Origin: Methylobacter sp.
Lineage (GTDB): Bacteria > Pseudomonadota > Gammaproteobacteria > Methylococcales > Methylomonadaceae
Length of the DNA stretch: 64,000 bases
Direction of reading: 5' to 3'
NCBI GenBank assembly: GCA_004299305.1
Contig: SCPZ01000097.1
Span: forward strand, 124,001-188,000
A model generated the notes under the pieces. The model saw only the letters and a list, made by a program, of their open reading frames with translations, had not been told where the DNA came from and ran no database searches. This document shows positions 35,114 through 43,466 of the stretch, piece after piece; the first letter of the stretch is position 1; every line of letters starts with the position of its first letter. A program made the position numbers and the translations under genes.

Positions 35114-35605
35114 TCAGATGGGAGTAATGGAATCTGCCTGTTTTAGCCAAAAATCAAGATCAGCATTGCTTAATAAATCCCCGGCAAACCGACATGCTTG
35201 CGTTAAATTATTTTCTGCGTTGGCGCTTAAACCCTCTCCCAATTCTAATTTCTCGGCTTTAATGCTCAGCAAAAAACACGGCGGCGGTGTTTGCTTTTTT
35301 ATCGATTGATACACGTCTAAAACCGCCGCAGGACTCATCGCATGTGTTGTGTAGCTTTTGTCCCTGGCGGGTTTTAATACGGTAAAATCAAACGCATTGT
35401 CGCAGGCTACGGACGCATCGACAAACAACACCAAACGCCTGTTTTCCAGATCCAACGCATGTTCAATTTGTAATTGGAAATCGGACAGTATTTCAACTTT
35501 ATCCATGTCGCAATGCGCTTCGGCATATTCTAGTAGCAGCGGCCCCAGCGCATCGTCGCCGCGACTGAGGTTGCCATAACCGAACAGCAAAACCGGATTA
35601 GGCAT
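35114..35605 (-). CDS. hoxW: Hydrogenase maturation endopeptidase
   Basis: A 163-residue M52-family endopeptidase that cleaves the C-terminal extension of HoxH after nickel insertion. The N terminus reads PNPVLLFGYGNLSRGDDALG (metal-binding Asp in GDDALG) and the core has DFQLQIEHALDL and VLFVDAS, where Glu/Asp and a later His (TTHAMSP) bind the nickel site. The ATG at 35605 overlaps the hoxH stop, so translation is coupled; the ATG at 35626 is the alternative. Last gene of hoxFUYHW. Confidence 0.9.
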   Translation of the reverse strand: MPNPVLLFGYGNLSRGDDALGPLLLEYAEAHCDMDKVEILSDFQLQIEHALDLENRRLVLFVDASVACDNAFDFTVLKPARDKSYTTHAMSPAAVLDVYQSIKKQTPPPCFLLSIKAEKLELGEGLSANAENNLTQACRFAGDLLSNADLDFWLKQADSITPI

Positions 35606-37097
35606 TATCCCGCTCAATTTGGCCATCGCTGTGTTTGATTAGTTTATCAATCAGTTTACCCTCTGCATCGACCAGCTCAAGTTGCAGCGGCATTTTGCCA
35701 ACGGCATGAGTCGCGCAGGACAAACAGGGGTCGTAAGCGCGAATCGCCACTTCCAGGTTATTCAATAACGGTTCGGTCAGCTCCCGACCGGACAAATATT
35801 CCGCCGCCACTTGCCGCACCGATTCATTCATCGCCATGTTATTGCTGGTGGTTGAAACGATTAGGTTGGCTTTGGTGACGATGTCGTTTTCATCGACTTG
35901 ATAGTGATGGAACAGGGTGCCACGCGGCGCTTCAATCACACCTACGCCTTCATATCGTTTTTCGCCTTGCGCCACCAGATCAGACCCCATGATGTCCGGG
36001 TCACCCAGCAACTGTTTAATGCTTTCGGCACAATGCAAGGCTTCAATCAAGCGCGTCCAGTGGAATGCCAGGGTGCTATGCACCATTGCTTCGCCGCTGT
36101 GCGCTTTAAACTCGACGCGAGCAGCTTCCGCCAATGGTGTGTCGATGTAGTCGCAGTTATTGACCCGCGCCAAAGGTCCAACCCGATACCAGCCCTTCTC
36201 TTGTCCCAGCGACAGTAGATATGGAAATTTCATGTAGCTCCATGAGCGGACTTCTTCATGGATATAATCGTTATATTTGCAATAATCGATATGATCGATA
36301 ATGGTTTCTCCGTGCTCATTTTTAGCGCGGATACCGCCGTGATAAAGCTCCAGTGCGCCGTCAGGCTTGGTTAGCCCGAGGTAATTGGTGCGCAGGGTGG
36401 CAAACTCATCGTAAAAAGGCAGATTCGAGCAATGCACTTTTTTGATCAACGCAACGGAACCTTCCGCCCAGGCTATCATTTGGTCTATATCTTCCAGCAG
36501 ATAGTCGCGTTCGGCTTTGGTCAATGATTTATTCATGCCGCCTGCGATCGCGCCGGTGCCGTGAACGCGTTTGCCGGACACCATGCGTATGACTTCCTGA
36601 CCGTATTTGCGCAGCTTTACGCCCTGTACGCCGATGTCGGGGTACTCGGCCAATACCGCAATAACCGAACGCTTGCTAATGTCGCTTTCAAAGCCAAACA
36701 GTAAATCCGGGCTGGATAAATGGAAGAAATGCAATGCATGAGATTGCAACACTTGCCCGAAATGCAGCAGACGTCTTAATTTGTCTGCTGAGACGGGCAA
36801 GTTTTCAGGATCGATGCCAACCAGTTGGTCTATGGCTTTGGCGGCGGCTAAATGATGGCTTACCGGGCAGATGCCGCATAAACGTTGCACCAAAACCGGT
36901 AATTCCCAGTACGGCCGACCTTGAATGAATCGCTCAAAGCCGCGGAATTCGACGATATGTAATCGGGCTTGTTGGACTTTATTATCACCATCCAGCAATA
37001 AAGTGACTTTGCCATGCCCTTCAACGCGCGAGACAGGATCGACGACAACACGTTTTAAACTGTCCCGGTTTTCAGCTGTTTCTAAATGTTCGTACAT
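35598..37097 (-). CDS. hoxH: NAD-reducing hydrogenase large (NiFe) subunit HoxH
   Basis: A 499-residue catalytic subunit of the bidirectional NAD-linked [NiFe] hydrogenase (group 3d type). The nickel ligands are in RLCGICPVSHH (Cys74, Cys77) and DPCLSCATH (Cys458, Cys461). His464 is followed by a 35-residue C-terminal peptide (AVGKMPLQLELVDAEG...) that the maturation protease would remove. The ATG at 37097 (MYEHLE), preceded by GAGAAAA, is better than the longer frame, which is read from a repeat. HoxH pairs with HoxY as the hydrogenase module. Confidence 0.96.
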   Translation of the reverse strand: MYEHLETAENRDSLKRVVVDPVSRVEGHGKVTLLLDGDNKVQQARLHIVEFRGFERFIQGRPYWELPVLVQRLCGICPVSHHLAAAKAIDQLVGIDPENLPVSADKLRRLLHFGQVLQSHALHFFHLSSPDLLFGFESDISKRSVIAVLAEYPDIGVQGVKLRKYGQEVIRMVSGKRVHGTGAIAGGMNKSLTKAERDYLLEDIDQMIAWAEGSVALIKKVHCSNLPFYDEFATLRTNYLGLTKPDGALELYHGGIRAKNEHGETIIDHIDYCKYNDYIHEEVRSWSYMKFPYLLSLGQEKGWYRVGPLARVNNCDYIDTPLAEAARVEFKAHSGEAMVHSTLAFHWTRLIEALHCAESIKQLLGDPDIMGSDLVAQGEKRYEGVGVIEAPRGTLFHHYQVDENDIVTKANLIVSTTSNNMAMNESVRQVAAEYLSGRELTEPLLNNLEVAIRAYDPCLSCATHAVGKMPLQLELVDAEGKLIDKLIKHSDGQIERDNA

Positions 37098-37112
37098 GAT
37101 TTTTCTCGTATT

Positions 37113-37188
37113 TGTAGGTCGGGTTAGCGGTAGCATAATCCGACAATTGCCGCTTTGATATGTTGGGTTACGCTACGCCAACCCAACT
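37113..37188. repeat. 76-bp interspersed repeat between hoxY and hoxH
   Basis: Begins TGTAGGTCGGGTTAGCGG, has CATAATCCGAC in the middle and ends GTTGGGTTACGCTACGCCAA then CCCAAC. The inner and end blocks are self-complementary (GTTGGGTT/AACCCAAC). This sequence type is familiar as a scattered repeat in several gammaproteobacteria. It sits inside the operon and replaces the usual tight junction. Confidence 0.75.
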
Positions 37189-37211
37189 TGCTCGCCTGCT
37201 GTTGAGGCCGC

Positions 37212-37751
37212 TCAATCGTAATGAACCAGCTCATAAGGTAATGAAGGTTCACGGCCTTCAATTAAATCGGTCAGGAATTTCCAGAATACATCCGCTGACG
37301 GTGGGCAACCAGGCAGGTAATAATCTATTTTGACGATTTCATGTATCGGATGCACCTGATTCAACAGCAAGGGTAATTCTATGTCGTTAGGAATCTGAGG
37401 GTTTTCCACGCCAATGCCATCCAAATAAGCCTCGTTCAGGCATTCTTCGAGCGGGACATGATTACGCATTGCAGGCAGTCCGCCGTTAATCGCGCAGGCC
37501 CCGACCGCCACTAGGATTTTGCAGTTGTTACGAAACTCCCGCAATACGTGTACGTTTTCAGAATTGCACACGCCACCTTCAATCAGGCCTATATCGCAGT
37601 TGGTGCAGTGTTCTATGTCGGTAATCGGCGAGCGATCAAACTCGACGACTTCGGCCAGTTGCAGCATCCGTTCGTCTATATCTAAAAACGACATGTGACA
37701 GCCAAAGCAGCCTGCCAGTGATGTTGTTGCCACTCTAATTTTATTTGCCAT
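37212..37751 (-). CDS. hoxY: NAD-reducing hydrogenase small subunit HoxY
   Basis: A 179-residue small subunit carrying the proximal [4Fe-4S] cluster. Cys15 and Cys18 (LAGCFGCHM), a Cys in VGACAINGG and one in LPGCPPSADVFW are the expected four ligands. No Tat signal is present, as expected for a cytosolic enzyme. The start overlaps the hoxU 3' end by 11 nt; GGAGAAT before it lies directly after the translated repeat. hoxH follows after a 114-nt gap filled by a repeat. Confidence 0.95.
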   Translation of the reverse strand: MANKIRVATTSLAGCFGCHMSFLDIDERMLQLAEVVEFDRSPITDIEHCTNCDIGLIEGGVCNSENVHVLREFRNNCKILVAVGACAINGGLPAMRNHVPLEECLNEAYLDGIGVENPQIPNDIELPLLLNQVHPIHEIVKIDYYLPGCPPSADVFWKFLTDLIEGREPSLPYELVHYD

Positions 37752-38511
37752 TTTTAATATTCTCCGTGCCGACTGCCATGGATGGCGGAAGTGCCGAGAC
37801 CGGTCGGGAACCGGATGCGGCCAGACTCACTTGATCGATTTGTTCGTGATCGTAAATACGCTGACCAATCGGTACTTGATAGCCGGTACGCTTAATTAAA
37901 ATAGCGCCGGTAGGGCAGATGTGCGCTGCCTGATCCGTTGCGGCCATATCGGTGTCTTTCAATAATCCGCTTTCAGCATTAACAATCAAATGCTTGTGGA
38001 TGCCGCGGCCACTGATGGCAAATACGTCTTTGCCGTCCTTTTCGTGGCTGGCGCGGACGCATAGTGTACAAAAAATGCAGCGGTTATGGTCTATCATCAC
38101 GTCAGGGTGAGAGGCGTCCACATCCCGCTCCGGGTAAAACAACGGGAAATGGTTGTCGAGCATGTTCAAGTGATAGGCGACGGCTTGCAGCTGGCAATTG
38201 CCGGTTTTTTCGCAGGATGGGCAAAAATGATTGCCTTCCACAAACAGCATCTGGGTGATTTTCTTTCTATCGTTAATCAGCTCTTCGGTATCATTCAGTA
38301 CCTCCTGCCCGCTTATTGCAGGATAAGTACAGGCGGAACAATTACGTCCGTTGACTTTTACTGTGCATAATTTGCAACTGCCGTGTGGGGTAAATTCCGG
38401 TTGATGGCACAGGTGCGGAATATAGACGCCTGCAGCCATCGCGGCGTCCATAATGGTTTGTCCTTCTTCGAAAGGGATGGTTTTGCCATCAATGGTGATT
38501 GTTTTACTCAT
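37741..38511 (-). CDS. hoxU: NAD-reducing hydrogenase diaphorase subunit HoxU
   Basis: A 256-residue iron-sulfur subunit that passes electrons between HoxF and HoxY. The N-terminal [2Fe-2S] ferredoxin-like domain shows CHQPEFTPHGSCKLCTVKVN, and a NuoG-like His/Cys stretch follows (HFCPSCEKTGNCQLQ). The 4Fe-4S motif is CIFCTLCVRA. HoxU is usually about 235-240 residues; the extra C terminus here (ASGSRPVSALPPSMAVG and on) is encoded by an interspersed repeat. The ATG at 38511 has GGAGAATGAAC upstream; the ATG at 38517 overlaps the hoxF stop and is an alternative. Confidence 0.93.
   Translation of the reverse strand: MSKTITIDGKTIPFEEGQTIMDAAMAAGVYIPHLCHQPEFTPHGSCKLCTVKVNGRNCSACTYPAISGQEVLNDTEELINDRKKITQMLFVEGNHFCPSCEKTGNCQLQAVAYHLNMLDNHFPLFYPERDVDASHPDVMIDHNRCIFCTLCVRASHEKDGKDVFAISGRGIHKHLIVNAESGLLKDTDMAATDQAAHICPTGAILIKRTGYQVPIGQRIYDHEQIDQVSLAASGSRPVSALPPSMAVGTENIKNGK
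37770..37818 (-). repeat. LPP-tail repeat copy at hoxU 3' end
   Basis: The minus strand has a GGTTCCCGACCGG hairpin-like part and then GCACTTCCGCCATCCATGGC and AGTCGG. Translated as ALPPSMAVG at the end of HoxU. Confidence 0.75.
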
Positions 38512-38513
38512 GT

Positions 38514-40331
38514 TCATTCTCCGACTGCCAGGGATGGTGGAAGTGTCGCAACCGATGCGACCGTCTGAGTCAAATGCGCACCGGCATCATCCCGATTCGC
38601 CATGCGCCGTGCTGTTTCCAGCGCGCCATCCAAATCGAATCCCGGTTCATAACTGATTTCTTTTAATCGGCTTTGATATAAATCGGGATAGCGCTCCAGC
38701 GTGGTTAATATAGGATTAGCAGCCGTTTGCCCGAGACCGCAGTGGCTATAGTTTTTAACCAGCTGGCAAAGTTCTTCGAGTGCAACAACATCTCCCGCCG
38801 AACCGTGACCTTCGACAATTTTATCGATCTGCTTTTGCAGTAACGATGTGCCTACCCGGCATGGCGTACAAAATCCGCAGCTTTCATGAGCGAAAAAATG
38901 CGTGAAGTTATGAACCATGTCGAGAATGTTACGATTAGCGTTGAAAACAATAAATGATCCACCGGTGGCTAAGTCTTCAAAAGCCAACTTACGGTCAAAT
39001 TCCTGATTGGTAATAAAGGTCCCCGACGGCCCGCCAACCTGAACCCCCAATACATCGACTGCCCCGCAGTCGTTTAGAATAGCCTGAATAGTGCTGCCAA
39101 AGGGGTATTCGTAGATACCAGGACGCGCACAATCGCCGCTGATGCTGAGTATTTTGGTGCCCTTCGATTTTTCAGTGCCTATGCTTGCAAACCATTCGCA
39201 GCCATTGACCGCAATCCCCGCTGCCGCCAGAAATGTTTCTACATTATTGACGACGGTAGGTTTACCTAAATAACCTTGAGTAACAGGGTAGGGCGGGCGG
39301 TTGCGGGGGATGCCGGCTTTGCCTTCCAGGGACTCGATCAGGGCTGATTCTTCGCCGCAAATATAAGCGCCTGCGCCTAGGCAGATTTCAATATCGAAAT
39401 CCAAGCCTGCGTCCAGAATATTGCTGCCTAGTAAACCGCTTTGACGCCGCTGCTCCAAGATATGTTGAAGTTTATCGTATAGATGCAAATACTCGCCGCG
39501 CAAATATAAAAAGCCCTGCTTGGCCCCTATAATTGCCGCACACACTGTCATGCCTTCAAAAACCTGGTCTGCATAAGAATTCAACAGCACTCTGTCCTTA
39601 AAGGTGCCAGGCTCGCCTTCGTCGGCATTGCAAACTACATAGCGCTCACTCTCCCGCTCATCAGAGCAGAATTGCCATTTTGTCGCTGTTTTAAATCCGG
39701 CTCCGCCCCGCCCTCGCAGCCCCGATTTATCGATTTCAGCCAGCGTTTCCTTGATGCCTCGTTTGAAGGCCGATTTGAGAGCCGCACCTTGTTCAATCTG
39801 TTGACCCAGCAACAAGCCTGATTTGTAAATATTGTCGTCTACCTGAAATAACTCGCAGGGCCATTCGTCCAGCGGTATTTGTTGATTAACCAGCTCTGTA
39901 ATTTTATCAATTGTGGGATGATCCAGCCGGGTCAATGCGTAGCCGTTAATCAAGCCGGCGGGGCCTTGATCGCACATGCCGGTACATGATGTATTATCCA
40001 GACTAACTAGGCCATCCTCTCTAACCTTTCCAATTGCAACGCCCAATTTCTTTACCAGATAGTCGAGCAAATTTTCCTTACCTAACATATGGTCGGTTAT
40101 GGAATCGCTAATTAGCAGCTCATATTGCCCTTTGGGGGTTAAATGGAAAAAACTGTAGAATTCAACGACGCTGATAATTTGCGTCCGGGAGATGTTTAGT
40201 AAGCCGGATAGCTCCTCTATTGCTGCCTCCGGGATATAATGATAACGGGATTGGATCTGTCTTAGAATTTGCAACAAATGTGTTGCCTGATAATGGTTGC
40301 TTTCTGCGATACCTCGAATAAACTGTCTCAC
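38514..40331 (-). CDS. hoxF: NAD-reducing hydrogenase diaphorase subunit HoxF
   Basis: A 605-residue NADH-dehydrogenase module. Residues 1-150 are a NuoE/HoxE-like domain (Cys116 and Cys120 in SCTGMCDQGP; the first Cys pair of NuoE is not evident). The NuoF-like part has GRGGAGFKTATKW for FMN/NADH binding, GAYICGEESALIESLEGK, and a 4Fe-4S site ESCGFCTPCRVGT plus the Cys in SHCGLGQ. HoxF reduces NAD+ with electrons from H2, or the reverse. The HoxE function is fused, as in Ralstonia-type HoxF (about 600). The last residues, VASVATLPPSLAVGE, come from a repeat. First gene of the operon. Confidence 0.95.
   Translation of the reverse strand: MRQFIRGIAESNHYQATHLLQILRQIQSRYHYIPEAAIEELSGLLNISRTQIISVVEFYSFFHLTPKGQYELLISDSITDHMLGKENLLDYLVKKLGVAIGKVREDGLVSLDNTSCTGMCDQGPAGLINGYALTRLDHPTIDKITELVNQQIPLDEWPCELFQVDDNIYKSGLLLGQQIEQGAALKSAFKRGIKETLAEIDKSGLRGRGGAGFKTATKWQFCSDERESERYVVCNADEGEPGTFKDRVLLNSYADQVFEGMTVCAAIIGAKQGFLYLRGEYLHLYDKLQHILEQRRQSGLLGSNILDAGLDFDIEICLGAGAYICGEESALIESLEGKAGIPRNRPPYPVTQGYLGKPTVVNNVETFLAAAGIAVNGCEWFASIGTEKSKGTKILSISGDCARPGIYEYPFGSTIQAILNDCGAVDVLGVQVGGPSGTFITNQEFDRKLAFEDLATGGSFIVFNANRNILDMVHNFTHFFAHESCGFCTPCRVGTSLLQKQIDKIVEGHGSAGDVVALEELCQLVKNYSHCGLGQTAANPILTTLERYPDLYQSRLKEISYEPGFDLDGALETARRMANRDDAGAHLTQTVASVATLPPSLAVGE
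38521..38562 (-). repeat. LPP-tail repeat copy at hoxF 3' end
   Basis: The minus strand reads GTCGCATCGGTTGCGAC (6-bp stem, 5-nt loop) and then ACTTCCACCATCCCTGGCAG and TCGG. Translated VASVATLPPSLAVG at the HoxF C terminus; GGAG at its end serves as the hoxU ribosome-binding site. Confidence 0.8.
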
Positions 40332-40422
40332 TTTATCTCCCTGGTCTTATCTTTCTAGATGATTGTGGATATGATACTAGCGGATTGTTACATTAACGCG
40401 ACTTATTCCCTTACATAAACTA

Positions 40423-40451
40423 ACTATATCCCACTATCTGAAATAAACCAA
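40423..40451 (-). promoter_or_regulatory. Candidate sigma70 promoter of the hox operon
   Basis: On the minus strand TTGGTT, 17 nt, TATAGT, about 90 nt upstream of hoxF. The spacing is ideal and the -10 box is strong; the -35 box is partial. No sigma54 motif was seen here. Confidence 0.4.
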
Positions 40452-40496
40452 TAACCCAGTGAAGACTTTTCGATGCCGATGGGCTGATAAATAATC

Positions 40497-40994
40497 ATGA
40501 CAAAAAAAACAACTTCTTTTAAAACGGCATTGTCATTCCCAAGCCGTATTATCGCTCACTTTTACAGCCAAATTGAGCAGCAAAAGCAGGTTTTGCAGCG
40601 GATTCATGATGTGTTACCGGCAGCGATAGCTAAGCATGTACAGCATTGTGTTATTAACGGTAAGAAGTTGCTGGTTTATACCGATACGGCCGCCTGGGCG
40701 TCACAATTGCGCTTTTATAACGGCTCGATTCTTACGGCTATCGCCCCGGTAACCAGGGAGTCCGTCTCGATTATGCAGATTAAGATTATAGTAGATATGT
40801 CGCCAACGGGACGTAGGCGAGAAGCGGAAGCTTTGCAGGCAATGCCTCACGGTAGAAAGCCGATTATTCCTTCGGCAGAAAAGATAGAGCTCATCCATAA
40901 CCATAGCTTAACTGTTTCGGATGAGCAATTGAAGCGATCGCTACTGAAGTTAAGTGCAACGCTGGCAAAGCTATCGGGACATAAAACTCCCTAG
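40497..40994 (+). CDS. dciA: DciA-family helicase loader (DUF721)
   Basis: A 165-residue DUF721 protein. The N-terminal core has VLPAAIAKHVQHCVINGKKL and VYTDTAAWASQLRFYNGSIL, the typical W-A-xxLR segment of DciA. DciA is the ancestral loader of the replicative helicase DnaB. In gammaproteobacteria it lies next to lpxC/secA, as here (convergent with lpxC), which supports the call. The C-terminal 60 residues are variable. Divergent from hoxF. Confidence 0.85.
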   Translation: MTKKTTSFKTALSFPSRIIAHFYSQIEQQKQVLQRIHDVLPAAIAKHVQHCVINGKKLLVYTDTAAWASQLRFYNGSILTAIAPVTRESVSIMQIKIIVDMSPTGRRREAEALQAMPHGRKPIIPSAEKIELIHNHSLTVSDEQLKRSLLKLSATLAKLSGHKTP

Positions 40995-41099
40995 CACTCA
41001 GTCAATCTTATTTTGATAGGTAAACCTTGTTTAACTGCACCGAATTAGCTATAAGCAAGCTATACGGCAATTGACAAATAAAGTTGACTAACTAATAAA

Positions 41100-41115
41100 C
41101 CAAGCAAGAGCTTGG
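41100..41115 (-). terminator. Weak terminator candidate after lpxC
   Basis: CCAAGC, loop of four, GCTTGG followed on the minus strand by TTTATTAG. It lies 14-29 nt after the lpxC stop; short stem, broken T run. Confidence 0.4.
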
Positions 41116-41128
41116 CTCTGTAGCGACT

Positions 41129-42052
41129 TTATACTGCGGATCTGGGTGACTCCGCAGAACGCATAAAAGAAATCGGGGCGTCTTCTTCAGCGCCAAAAGT
41201 AACCATTTCCCAGGCATCTTTATCATTTAATAAAGCGCGAAGTAATTTATTGTTCAAGCCGTGTCCCGATTTATAACCGGTAAACTCGCCAATCAAGCTA
41301 TGTCCTAGAAGATATAAGTCACCTATAGCGTCAAGAATTTTATGCTTAACAAACTCATCCGCATAGCGCAGACCGTCTTCGTTGATGATTTTATCATCAT
41401 CAACCACAATGGCATTATCAAGACTTCCACCTAATGCCAGATTATTTTGTCGTAACATTTCAATATCTTTCATGAAGCCAAAAGTCCTGGCTCGACTCAC
41501 TTCCTTGACAAAGGTAGTCGATGAAAAGTCCATCGTGGCGGTTTTTACATGTTCTTCGAAAGCCGGATGCTCAAAATCGATCGTAAAAGTAACCTTAAAT
41601 CCCTCAAATGGGTCAAAAGCTGCCCATTTATCGCCGTCCTCAACTCTTATGCTGCGCTTTATGCGCATATACTGTTTTGGACTATCCTGTTCTTCCACTC
41701 CTGCTGACTGAAGCAAAAATACAAAAGGTCCTGCACTGCCATCCATAATCGGAACCTCGGCGGCACTGACGTCGATAACCGCATTGTCTATGCCTAATCC
41801 GGCAAAAGCCGAAAGCAAATGCTCTATTGTTGATATTTTTACATCCCCTGCAACCAAGGTTGTCGATAACATGGTTTCGCCAACATTTTCCGGTGTCGCT
41901 TCAATGGTTACTGGATTATCCAAGTCGACTCTGCGAAACCTGATACCCGTATTCGCTTCAGCGGGGCGTAAAGTTAAATAAACTTTATCCCCAGTGTGTA
42001 ACCCTACACCTGTTGCCCTGATTGTGTTTTTTAAAGTTCGCTGTTTAATCAT
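41129..42052 (-). CDS. lpxC: UDP-3-O-acyl-N-acetylglucosamine deacetylase
   Basis: A 307-residue Zn2+ amidase, the committed step of lipid A synthesis. Zn ligands His78 (TIEHLL), His237 and Asp241 ([10 protein letters not shown]) and the catalytic His264 (SGHGLNN) are each one residue before the E. coli positions. The start is MIKQRTLKN at 42052, as in E. coli; the upstream frame lacks support. It ends the dcw gene series, separated from ftsZ by 207 nt that may hold its own promoter. Confidence 0.97.
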   Translation of the reverse strand: MIKQRTLKNTIRATGVGLHTGDKVYLTLRPAEANTGIRFRRVDLDNPVTIEATPENVGETMLSTTLVAGDVKISTIEHLLSAFAGLGIDNAVIDVSAAEVPIMDGSAGPFVFLLQSAGVEEQDSPKQYMRIKRSIRVEDGDKWAAFDPFEGFKVTFTIDFEHPAFEEHVKTATMDFSSTTFVKEVSRARTFGFMKDIEMLRQNNLALGGSLDNAIVVDDDKIINEDGLRYADEFVKHKILDAIGDLYLLGHSLIGEFTGYKSGHGLNNKLLRALLNDKDAWEMVTFGAEEDAPISFMRSAESPRSAV

Positions 42053-42259
42053 AAAATAAATAACGTCAAGTGAAGAGGGCAAAAAGCGCTAATTCTATCA
42101 CAATTAGGCCTAAAAACGGAGATCAAAATCCATTGCTACCCGCACTCAGTAGGAGCCTGCTGGACTTAATTACTAAGCTATTAATTATAAATAATATTAA
42201 TGCATACTCAAAAATAGCTATCTTAAGCAAGATGCAGGGAAGACAGGATGCACAATCAC

Positions 42260-43429
42260 CTAATCAGCTTGACGTCTTAAAAAAGCTGGAATATCCAAAT
42301 AATCTAAATCCATATCTTTTTTAGGCTGAGCTCCAAAACGTGTTTCTCTGTTTTCGGTTTTGTTTTGACGCATGACTGTAGGTTTATCCAATCCTTCGTA
42401 ACTGACTTCACCAGCCACATTTTGATTAACGTAGCCAGCTGTCGCTTTAGGGGCGAGTTTAACCACTCGTGACGGCAATCCCATTCCTGTAGCGACCACA
42501 GTCACTTTAATGTCATCACCTAACTCGGGATTAATAGACATACCGATTTTGATAACTGCATCTTCTGAGGCAAATTCGTGAACAATATTACCGACCTCAT
42601 CGAACTCCGCAATGCCCATATCAGCAGCAGAAATATTAACCAAAATACCGCGTGCCCCTTGCAAATTAATATCTTCCAACAATGGACAGGCAATGGCTTT
42701 TTCAGCCGCTTCCCGCGCTCGATATTCGCCTTTTGCCGAACCTGTACCCATAATCGCAGCACCCATACCGGACATTACTGTTCTGACATCTGCAAAATCG
42801 ACGTTAATCATGCCGGGATGAACGATAAGTTCGGTAATGCCTTGTACTGCATCTAATAACACATCATTAGCCGCTTTAAATGCATTCACCAAAGACACAT
42901 CATTACCTAGTACCGGCAATAATTTTTGATTTGGAATAATAATTAAAGAATCGACAAATTTTTCGAGCTCCGCTATACCTTGCTCCGCAGTTGCCAGCTT
43001 CTTTTTACCTTCAAATGAAAACGGTTTGGTCACTACTGCAACCGTTAGAATACCCATACTTCTGGCAATTTCAGCAATAACAGGAATCGCACCGGTACCG
43101 GTTCCACCGCCCATGCCTGCGGTCAGGAAAACCATGTCGGCCCCTTGCAATACCTCCCTGATACGCTCCTTGTTTTCGTCTGCCGCCATGCGTCCAACTT
43201 CAGGATTTGTTCCCGCACCCAAGCCCTTAGTTAACTCGACACCTAACTGGATAATCGTGCCAATGTTTAACTTTCTTAACGCCTGTGCATCGGTATTTGC
43301 ACAGATAAATTCAACTCCCTCCACAAGACTGCCAACCATGTGACTAACCGCATTACCTCCACCGCCACCAATACCGATGACTTTGATGACTGCATGCTCA
43401 TTACTCATATCCATTAATTCATATTTCAT
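42260..43429 (-). CDS. ftsZ: Cell division protein FtsZ
   Basis: A 389-residue tubulin-like GTPase that forms the Z ring. The T1 loop is GIGGGGGNAVSHM, the signature GGGTGTGA is near residue 105-112, the synergy loop NVDFADVRTVM follows near 208, and the C-terminal conserved peptide DYLDIPAFLRRQ binds FtsA and ZipA. All are intact. It follows ftsA by 37 nt and is the last division gene before lpxC. Confidence 0.98.
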   Translation of the reverse strand: MKYELMDMSNEHAVIKVIGIGGGGGNAVSHMVGSLVEGVEFICANTDAQALRKLNIGTIIQLGVELTKGLGAGTNPEVGRMAADENKERIREVLQGADMVFLTAGMGGGTGTGAIPVIAEIARSMGILTVAVVTKPFSFEGKKKLATAEQGIAELEKFVDSLIIIPNQKLLPVLGNDVSLVNAFKAANDVLLDAVQGITELIVHPGMINVDFADVRTVMSGMGAAIMGTGSAKGEYRAREAAEKAIACPLLEDINLQGARGILVNISAADMGIAEFDEVGNIVHEFASEDAVIKIGMSINPELGDDIKVTVVATGMGLPSRVVKLAPKATAGYVNQNVAGEVSYEGLDKPTVMRQNKTENRETRFGAQPKKDMDLDYLDIPAFLRRQAD

Positions 43430-43466
43430 TACCGTTACCTCTGCCCCTAGTTGTCATTCAAAATCA

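Noticed and set aside
37113..37188. Riboswitch or protein-binding leader of hoxH
   Set aside because: The sequence matches a familiar interspersed repeat better than any leader element.
40332..40496. sigma54 promoter upstream of hoxF
   Set aside because: No TGGC-N8-TGC pattern found; a sigma70-like pair with 17-nt spacing fits better.
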